In this document: in pieces, positions 1-4,355 of the stretch
Numbering within the stretch: the stretch's first letter is position 1
Layout: every line of letters begins with the position of its first letter
Source: Syntrophorhabdus sp.
GTDB lineage: Bacteria; Desulfobacterota; BSN033; UBA1163
DNA length: 6,925 nt
Reading direction: 5' to 3'
Assembly (NCBI GenBank): GCA_020724025.1
Contig: DYHU01000208.1
Coordinates: 1 to 6,925, forward strand
Position numbers and translations under genes: made by a program
Notes under the pieces: generated by a model
Database searches by the model: none
Seen by the model: only the letters and a program-made list of their open reading frames with translations
What the model was told of the DNA's origin: nothing

Positions 1-50
1 ATAAACTCAATATTCAGCAAATCATGTACCGGGTCATATTCTATTTTCAT
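1..50 (-). CDS. DUF2283 family protein, N-terminal fragment
   Basis: Only the first 16 full codons are in the window; the gene runs off the left edge. The start codon is the complement of 48-50, and the peptide reads MKIEYDPVHDLLNIEF. This closely matches the usual opening of DUF2283 proteins (MKIEYDPexDaLYI-type), small proteins of unknown biochemistry that often sit beside DUF4258 genes in toxin-antitoxin-like pairs. An AGGAG motif lies only about 2 nt upstream and a second GGAG about 11 nt upstream, so the ribosome site is plausible but not ideally spaced. The family call rests on a short stretch and is moderate. No partner gene is visible on the upstream side, where the tRNA and a repeat lie. 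Confidence 0.55.
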   Translation of the reverse strand, partial: MKIEYDPVHDLLNIEF

Positions 51-69
51 TTCTCCTTCATCTCCATAT

Positions 70-212
70 AATTAGTGTCTGTCTATAAACTAACGGTTTC
101 CAAAAAGGTCGTCATTCCGGCGAAAGCCGGAATCCAGTCTTCTTAAGACCTTCTGGATGCCGGATCAAGTCCGGCATGACGGAATAAAGGAATTTATAAA
201 CAGACTCTAATT
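70..212. repeat. Palindromic MITE-like element with 21-bp terminal inverted repeats
   Basis: The ends 70-90 and 192-212 are inverted copies of each other with 3 differences in 21 (the AATTAG.GTCTGT.TATAAA type). Inside, GTCATTCCGGCGAAAGCCGG begins one arm (about 112-137) and CTGGATGCCGG...CCGGCATGACGG forms the other (about 153-182), so almost the whole element can fold on itself. It has no coding capacity, which fits a non-autonomous MITE or long REP element. The GTCATTCC...GGAATCCAG core is a repeat type seen in many proteobacterial genomes. It stops two bases from the tRNA 3' end. Confidence 0.75.
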
Positions 213-214
213 GC

Positions 215-289
<75 letters not shown>

Positions 290-395
290 ATTGACCGTAA
301 GGACATTTAAGCAAATAACATGGACAATTCAGACCCGTTTTCTGTCTGCAAAGAGTTTTCGAGCCTGTTTATTGCCATTGAGAGTTCTATTGCTT

Positions 396-490
396 GTCGT
401 TCCTGCGAAGGCAGGAACCCAGGTCTTCCATGGGTTCTGGATTCCCGTTCCCCGATTAATGCCTTCGAGGACAAGTTTCACGGGAATGAC
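396..490. repeat. REP-like palindromic element
   Basis: It starts with a perfect 8-bp hairpin, GTTCCTGC (399-406) / GCAGGAAC (411-418), with loop GAAG. It continues through CCCAG and TTCTGGATTCCCG, and ends with CACGGGAATGAC (479-490), which is the inverse of the GTCATTCC opening seen in related units. It has the same design as the interior of the 70-212 element but more diverged, and no coding capacity. Confidence 0.6.
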
Positions 491-511
491 ATTTTCATTC
501 ATTAAGTGATA

Positions 512-542
512 GTCGTCATTCCTGCGGAAGCAGGAATCCAGT
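512..542. repeat. Single REP-like hairpin unit
   Basis: A GTCGTCATTCC...GGAATCCAG unit holding a perfect 8-bp stem, ATTCCTGC (518-525) and GCAGGAAT (530-537), closed by a GGAA loop. It is in the same orientation as the hairpin at 399-418 and differs from it at only a few positions, so the two are members of one repeat family. Confidence 0.6.
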
Positions 543-645
543 TTCTTTGATGTAAATAATAACGGAAAAACGCTCAATTTAGATCTTATTTATCATTTTT
601 TAGAATAGCCGTCAATCTCCGCAAAAATATTGCCCTAATTATCTC

Positions 646-675
646 TTGCCTTTTCCAGAATAATGAATTTAGAAT
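646..675 (+). promoter_or_regulatory. Possible sigma70-type promoter for the membrane protein gene
   Basis: TTGCCT (646-651, 4 of 6 consensus bases) is followed after 18 bp by TAGAAT (670-675, 5 of 6). This would start transcription near 682, about 26 nt before the TTG start codon. Spacing and -10 are reasonable, but the AT-rich context makes chance matches common. Confidence 0.35.
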
Positions 676-694
676 GATGGCAGCATAGTTTCTC

Positions 695-699
695 GGGAG
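695..699 (+). promoter_or_regulatory. Ribosome binding site supporting a TTG start
   Basis: GGGAG lies 8 nt before the TTG at 708-710. Because the reading frame has no ATG near its beginning, this site decides the start. The resulting N-terminus (MKRFIIPIF) gives a normal lysine/arginine-led first membrane helix. Confidence 0.6.
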
Positions 700-707
700 C
701 ACCTGCA

Positions 708-1751
708 TTGAAAAGATTCATTATCCCCATCTTCATTACCGCCATCCTCCTTCTCATCCTTTTCACACAGATCTCCATCAAACACCTCTATCATCTTCTA
801 AAAAATATTGATCCGTACTGGGCTGTTTTGGGATCAACAGCTTATCTTCTCGCCATTTTCCTCAGGGCTTTAAGATTTAGATGGCTGATCCACTCCAGGG
901 AAATCCTCGTCCTTGAACTTTTTAAAATCACCGTCTTCTATCATCTATCGCTGATGGTTCTTCCCTCCAAATTGGGGGAACTTTCCTATCCCTATTTTTT
1001 AAACAGACGGAGTGGATTGAGCATGACGGAAGGTCTGGCCTCCTTGATCTCATCGAGGGTCTACGATTTCTTTATCGTCCTGATCATCTTTTTATTTGCC
1101 ATCATTGGATTCCAGGGCCTTCTCCAGATTAACCTGCCGCTGACCATCTTTTTTTTCATTCTTCTTGTCCTCTCCGTCTTATTTGCCTTCTCCCATATGA
1201 ACACCTTCTTAGGGTGGGGCTCTTTACTTATAGGAAAAATGAGCGGGTGGACCAGATTAAAAAATAGCAAGGCCCTCCATTGGGCTCAAAGAAAGATTCA
1301 TGAGATGGCAGAGGATTTCTATGCGATCAAGGCCAGAAAAACTTATTTCTCAGTAAGCCTGGCAAGTCTGGGATCATGGGTGATGATCTTTTATGTGTTT
1401 TACGCTTTTCTGAGAGGATTCGGGGTTGAGGTGTCGTTATTAAGAGTTGTGTTTGGATCGACCATTGCGGTCATTGCCAATGCCCTTCCGATCAGCGGGC
1501 TTGGAAACTGGGGAACGCTCGAGGCAGGATGGGCGGCCGGATTCTTAATCGTGGGACTCTCCAAAGAAGAGGCCATCGCCACCGGTTTCGGGGTTCATAT
1601 TCTAATCTTTCTTCTCTGCGCCATCACGGCTCTCATCTGCTGGATCTTCCTTAATGTATCCGGACAGGGACAGAAAACAATAAAGCCCTCCACCTTGTTA
1701 AAGGACAAACAGGAGGAGGGCTTTCCGGATAATGACCGCATCAGAGGTTAA
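708..1751 (+). CDS. Flippase-like integral membrane protein (LPG_synthase_TM / UPF0104-type family)
   Basis: A 347-residue polytopic inner-membrane protein with about 8-9 hydrophobic helices: roughly 4-22, 37-55, 72-86, 118-140, 143-162, 215-235, 244-262, 272-285 and 295-316. The family signature is present in order: RALRFRW (53-59), PSKLGE (86-91), SSRVYD (115-120) and the GxGNWGTLEAG stretch (264-274) ending in Glu272 and Gly274. Relatives are the membrane half of MprF lysyl-phosphatidylglycerol synthases and AglD-like proteins, which move or modify lipid-linked substrates. There is no soluble aminoacyl-transferase domain here, so this is the membrane module alone. The substrate cannot be told from sequence. 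The last 30 residues are a polar tail whose codons contain a terminator-like hairpin. The gene converges on the PxxKW gene with a 3-bp gap. The family call is firm, the exact role open. Confidence 0.88.
   Translation: MKRFIIPIFITAILLLILFTQISIKHLYHLLKNIDPYWAVLGSTAYLLAIFLRALRFRWLIHSREILVLELFKITVFYHLSLMVLPSKLGELSYPYFLNRRSGLSMTEGLASLISSRVYDFFIVLIIFLFAIIGFQGLLQINLPLTIFFFILLVLSVLFAFSHMNTFLGWGSLLIGKMSGWTRLKNSKALHWAQRKIHEMAEDFYAIKARKTYFSVSLASLGSWVMIFYVFYAFLRGFGVEVSLLRVVFGSTIAVIANALPISGLGNWGTLEAGWAAGFLIVGLSKEEAIATGFGVHILIFLLCAITALICWIFLNVSGQGQKTIKPSTLLKDKQEEGFPDNDRIRG
1682..1724. terminator. Two-sided terminator hairpin inside the 3' end of the membrane protein gene
   Basis: AAAGCCCTCC (1682-1691) and GGAGGGCTTT (1715-1724) are perfect 10-bp inverted arms around a 23-nt loop. 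Read on the minus strand, the stem is followed by a T-rich tail (TTTATTGTTTTC), which suits termination of the PxxKW transcript. On the plus strand the tail is only TTT followed by CC, so plus-strand termination is weaker. It lies within codons about 325-339 of the upstream gene, before its stop. Confidence 0.55.
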
Positions 1752-1754
1752 GAC

Positions 1755-2042
1755 TCAAACCCTCTGGCTGACATTTCGCTTTGAGGCCTTCAAAGGGTTC
1801 AGTTTGAAGGTGTCTTCCTTCACTTCCTTTTTAATGTGCGTGGCGAAATTACAGGTTCCCTTTGTCCATTTCAGGCTGGGTTCACAATAGGTCTTACAAT
1901 GAGACCCTGCCTCATAAGTCACCACTCGGTCACACCCTTTACAGGACTCCACGATGGGATAACACCTCCCACCGTTGTAGGAACAGCCATTCTTCTTCAT
2001 GAAGATACATTCTGTTCCCGGCTTGATGGTTTGACAAACCAT
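1755..2042 (-). CDS. PxxKW family cysteine-rich protein
   Basis: A 95-residue protein with nine cysteines in its first 64 residues (3, 12, 20, 27, 34, 37, 49, 53, 64), including a CKGC pair, and the family-defining motif PSLKW at 55-59 followed by TKGTCNFA. The spacing suggests metal binding or several disulfides; no signal peptide is visible, so cytoplasmic metal or Fe-S binding is the likelier reading. NCBI annotation uses the name PxxKW for small proteins of unknown function, mostly from anaerobic deltaproteobacterial lineages. The start is supported by AAGGGGG (complement of 2052-2058) 9 nt upstream. Residues 70-95 form a lysine-rich tail without cysteines. Upstream are a strong promoter and a terminator-like hairpin. 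The opposite-strand frame over the same region is a shadow. Confidence 0.85.
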   Translation of the reverse strand: MVCQTIKPGTECIFMKKNGCSYNGGRCYPIVESCKGCDRVVTYEAGSHCKTYCEPSLKWTKGTCNFATHIKKEVKEDTFKLNPLKASKRNVSQRV

Positions 2043-2124
2043 GTCGATCTACCCCCTTTCATTATGGATTGTTTTTTTGAATGTATTGAAAATAAAGAGG
2101 ATTTTTCATTCCCTCGCAAAACAC

Positions 2125-2170
2125 AAAAAAAAGAGTTACCATTTTGGGGTAACTCGTTTTGGCACAAAAC
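2125..2170 (-). terminator. Leader terminator / putative attenuator ahead of the PxxKW gene
   Basis: On the minus strand GAGTTACC (2155-2148) and GGTAACTC (2140-2133) form a perfect 8-bp stem with a 7-nt loop, followed at once by eight T (2132-2125). A second hairpin, GTTTTG-TGC-CAAAAC (2170-2156), sits directly before it. The pair lies between the promoter at 2187-2215 and the start codon at 2042, so a transcript begun near 2180 would end after about 55 nt unless read through. It could be an attenuator, a short RNA, or a plain terminator with the gene served by a weaker inner promoter (TTGCGA 2119-2114, 17 bp, TTTATT 2096-2091). No clear antiterminator pairing was found by eye. Confidence 0.55.
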
Positions 2171-2186
2171 CAACCGAGATAAAAAT

Positions 2187-2215
2187 TATTTAATATAAAA
2201 AATGATATTTGTCAA
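2187..2215 (-). promoter_or_regulatory. Sigma70-type promoter reading toward the PxxKW gene
   Basis: On the minus strand a perfect TTGACA (2215-2210) is followed after 17 bp by TAAATA (2192-2187; shifted hexamers such as TTAAAT fit about as well) in a very AT-rich spacer. Transcription would start near 2180, about 138 nt before the start codon, leaving a leader long enough to hold the two hairpins at 2125-2170. Confidence 0.5.
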
Positions 2216-2597
2216 GCGGATTTCAATAGATTTTTTAAAAAAATTTCTGATTCCATAGATGACGAAGCGATTAGATGAATATGACAATAAATTTTACATG
2301 ATTACTTTATCACCCAGGAACCATAAAAATCACACCTATCCACCCTCCCCCTCGATGCCTGCCTGCACGAAGCGTTTCGGCGAAGGCAGGGGGGAGGGCG
2401 GGGGTGGGGGTGGCCTTTTCGACCTATCCCCCCACCTTAATCCTCCCCCACAAGAGACTGTGTTAGAATGTCATTGCGAGGGAGTGAAGCGACCGAAGCA
2501 ATCTCATAATGCATTGAAAGTAAAGAGATTGCCACGCTCCCTTCGGTCGCTCGCAATGACAAAAAAGGGATTGCGACACAGTCTCCAAGGGGGGAGG
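2216..2597. other. Gene-free stretch filled mainly by nested repeats
   Basis: Positions 2216-2340 are AT-rich with no convincing plus-strand promoter. From 2343 on the DNA is made of the repeat copy described separately. The frame of the downstream peptidase stays open back to an ATG at 2259, but the translated segment is repeat-derived, proline/glycine-rich, lies before a good signal peptide, and has no ribosome site, so it is not treated as coding. Confidence 0.6.
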
Positions 2598-2608
2598 ATG
2601 TTTTGTGG
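2343..2608 (+). repeat. Two-hairpin repeat, copy A, enlarged by a nested element
   Basis: Hairpin 1 has arms CCCTCCCCC (2343-2351) and GGGGGAGGG (2390-2398), with a 38-nt loop that itself contains CCTGCC/GGCAGG (2358-2363, 2385-2390). A linker resembling CGGGGGTG...CCCCCACCT follows. Hairpin 2 has arms TCCTCCCCC (2441-2449) and GGGGGAGGA (2590-2598), and ends GGATGTTTTGTGG, comparable to GGATAATAGTTGG in copy B. The loop of hairpin 2 is occupied by the 130-bp element at 2455-2584. Same orientation as copy B, inverse to copy C. Confidence 0.7.
2455..2584. repeat. Nested palindromic element with AGACTGTGT ends
   Basis: The ends AGACTGTGT (2455-2463) and ACACAGTCT (2576-2584) are perfect 9-bp inverted repeats. 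Inside are two inverse arms opening GTCATTGCGAG (2470-2480) and closing CTCGCAATGAC (2550-2560), flanked inwards by CAATCT/AGATTG. This GTCATTGCGAG...GACCGAAGCAATCT type recurs in many bacterial genomes. It sits exactly in the loop of hairpin 2 of copy A, where copies B and C have only five bases. Confidence 0.7.
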
Positions 2609-4229
2609 ATATTTGCAACATAATAAGATATTGGCTTCGACATCAATCCTTATCCTTCTTTTGGTTGCAATTCTTCTGGGAAGTAGCCCTCAGGTCCATG
2701 CCGTTTCAAAGAGCATGGAGGACCCTCTTTTCTGGATCAGTAAAATCAAGAATCCGAACCGTCTTCTCTTAACCCGCTCTGAGATTGAGAAGATGAATGA
2801 AGAGAGTCTGAAAAAGCAAGACCTTCTCCTTTGCAGGGTAAAAGATATGAAGGAGGAATGGACCGGAGAAGAGATCCTCGCCTTTTTAAAAGAGGATTGG
2901 GAGGGTTTCGGAAAGACCGGTGAAATCCGATTCGGAAGGAATGGACGCCCTCTGGGTGACTCCTTCTGGAATGGATTAAGAGAGAAGATGAATCTGGATG
3001 CTTTAAAAGCACGGAATCAGCTCCTGTATGCTATGACCGTTAAGCGGACCGATATCCGGGTTTTCCCTACCGATGAAGTTTCGATGAGCGCCCCTGCGGA
3101 TCAGGAATTCGACCGTTTTCAACACTCTGCTATCGCTCCGGCCTCTCCCGTCGGGATCTATCACTTTAGCCGGGACAACCTCTGGGCCTATGTGCAAACC
3201 TCCTTCATCCACGGATGGATTCGGGCAAGAGATTTGGCCATCGCCGATAATAGAAGTGAAGCAGTGATTGAGGAAAGGGGAAAAGAACCCCTGGTTATCA
3301 CGGGGAATTTCGTCACAGTCTTTGCCGACCCCCTCTTCCAGCAACCGGTCTTCTCCGTTCAGATGGGAACCACACTTCCGATTCTCCTTTTCCCTGGAAA
3401 GATAAAAACCTCAAACCATCCCCTAGAGAATAACCGAAAAATTTCCTCTCCCCTCCGGCCTCGCTCCGCTCTGCGGGGCGGGCTGGTGGCCTCCGGCTCA
3501 GAAGAGCCTCTGGCTCGGAGAGGAGAGGGTCAGGGTGAGGGGGAAACAGACCATGGCCACCCCCACCTAAATCCTCCCCCGTCAAGGGGGAGGATAATAG
3601 TTGGTAAATTTTCATCGCCCGAGGGAGGCCATTCGGCTATAGGAAATTGCTATGTCGTTAAAATACCCTCCAGAGAGGGGGATGGCCGATTATCCTTTCG
3701 AAATGGATACATTTCTGCAAATGACCATGTTCATATCGGCTTTCTTCCCTATACCCAGAAGAACCTGGCACAACAGGCTTTTAAGATGCTTCACCAGCCT
3801 TATGGCTGGGGAGAAATGTCCGGGGGAAGGGATTGTTCGCGGTTTATTATGGACCTCTTCGACACTTTCGGTATTTTGATGCCCCGGAATTCCAATCTCC
3901 AGGCCAGGATGGGAATCTCTCTTGGCCCATTGGAAGGAAAGACGATAGAGGAGAAGAAGAAAATCTTAGACCGGGTTGTTCCACTGGCAACCCTTCTCCG
4001 GATGCCCGGCCACATTATGCTCTATCTTGGCAAGCATAACGGAGTCCATTATGCCATCCATAGCATCTGGGGAATTCAGAAGGGAGGGAAGTCCGGCCCC
4101 GTCTATCAGAAGATTGGAAAAGTCGCCGTTACCGACCTGAACCTCGGCAAAGAAGGTCCCAACGGATCCCTACTTCAACGCCTCACCGAAATCCAACTCA
4201 TCGGTCCGGATTCTGAAGTTAAAAAATGA
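2598..4229 (+). CDS. Secreted SH3b-NlpC/P60 cell-wall peptidase with an in-frame repeat insertion
   Basis: Predicted 543-residue enzyme of the gamma-D-glutamyl-L-diamino acid endopeptidase type, cutting peptidoglycan stem peptides in the periplasm. From the ATG used here: signal peptide 1-35 (hydrophobic 17-28, cleavage after VHA), an N-terminal stabilising region about 40-150, SH3b1 about 154-217, SH3b2 from about 225 and resuming by about 350, and NlpC/P60 about 387-520. The catalytic Cys is C413 in GGRDCSRF, with H472 in PGHIMLY and H488 in HSIWG, the expected Cys-His-His triad. Residues about 265-347 interrupt SH3b2; 283-336 are translated repeat DNA. The start is uncertain: the ATG touches the purine-rich repeat arm with no spacing, TTG at 2613 would also give a signal peptide, and the frame is open back to 2259. 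No lipobox is seen. The family call is firm, activity untested. Confidence 0.85.
   Translation: MFCGYLQHNKILASTSILILLLVAILLGSSPQVHAVSKSMEDPLFWISKIKNPNRLLLTRSEIEKMNEESLKKQDLLLCRVKDMKEEWTGEEILAFLKEDWEGFGKTGEIRFGRNGRPLGDSFWNGLREKMNLDALKARNQLLYAMTVKRTDIRVFPTDEVSMSAPADQEFDRFQHSAIAPASPVGIYHFSRDNLWAYVQTSFIHGWIRARDLAIADNRSEAVIEERGKEPLVITGNFVTVFADPLFQQPVFSVQMGTTLPILLFPGKIKTSNHPLENNRKISSPLRPRSALRGGLVASGSEEPLARRGEGQGEGETDHGHPHLNPPPSRGRIIVGKFSSPEGGHSAIGNCYVVKIPSREGDGRLSFRNGYISANDHVHIGFLPYTQKNLAQQAFKMLHQPYGWGEMSGGRDCSRFIMDLFDTFGILMPRNSNLQARMGISLGPLEGKTIEEKKKILDRVVPLATLLRMPGHIMLYLGKHNGVHYAIHSIWGIQKGGKSGPVYQKIGKVAVTDLNLGKEGPNGSLLQRLTEIQLIGPDSEVKK
3445..3604 (+). repeat. Two-hairpin repeat, copy B, inside the peptidase gene
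   Basis: Hairpin 1 has arms CCTCTCCCCTCCG (3445-3457) and CGGAGAGGAGAGG (3516-3528), 12 of 13 paired, around a 58-nt GC-rich loop. Hairpin 2 is a perfect 10-bp stem, ATCCTCCCCC (3571-3580) and GGGGGAGGAT (3586-3595), with loop GTCAA. Positions 3522-3604 match the complement of 6669-6750 almost base for base. The copy is free of stop codons in the peptidase frame and contributes about 54 residues, so the frame passes through it intact. Confidence 0.8.
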
Positions 4230-4252
4230 GGCAAGACGGAATAGAATCTGAT

Positions 4253-4281
4253 TTGACAAACCCCGTAAATAAACTTAAAAT
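4253..4281 (+). promoter_or_regulatory. Strong sigma70-type promoter for the TolB-like/propeller gene
   Basis: A perfect -35 TTGACA (4253-4258), a 17-bp spacer and TAAAAT (4276-4281, 5 of 6) make this the best promoter match in the window. Transcription would begin near 4288, giving a leader of about 68 nt. It lies just past the peptidase stop codon, so the propeller gene can be expressed independently of the peptidase. Confidence 0.65.
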
Positions 4282-4355
4282 TTCTAAAAATCAATCCCCT
4301 ACTCCATGCCTCTTCCCAATGGAAAGAGATGGTGTAAAAAAAGAAAGGAATAACG

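Larger units (their letters stand above)
290..707. other. Gene-free stretch with REP-like hairpins and a leader
   Basis: No credible gene is present. Open frames here translate to the well-known spurious peptides made by REP-type repeats (the VPAKAGTQVFHG type) and lack ribosome sites. The stretch contains the repeats at 396-490 and 512-542, then an AT-rich leader (about 560-700) with a possible promoter for the membrane protein gene at 708. Confidence 0.7.

Noticed and set aside
291..577. Open frames of 61-82 codons on both strands
   Set aside because: They translate REP-like repeats into the familiar spurious peptides of the PAKAG / CEGRNPG type, lack ribosome sites, and overlap each other across known hairpins.
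2160..2177. TGGCAC motif as a sigma54 promoter
   Set aside because: The -12 TTGC element is absent at the required distance; the bases belong to the leader hairpin.
1836..2198. 120-codon plus-strand frame opposite the PxxKW gene
   Set aside because: It mirrors a recognised minus-strand family gene, continues into the terminator hairpin and AT-rich leader, and has no recognisable domain.
2259..2597. N-terminal extension of the NlpC/P60 protein from the ATG at 2259
   Set aside because: The 113 residues are mostly translated repeats, sit before a good signal peptide that would then be internal, and no ribosome site precedes the ATG. Kept as an open possibility in the findings.
4308..4332. Hairpin CTCTT...AAAGAG before the propeller gene as a terminator
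   Set aside because: The stem is only about 5 bp with no T tract, and it lies downstream of the strong promoter at 4253-4281, where a terminator would block the gene.
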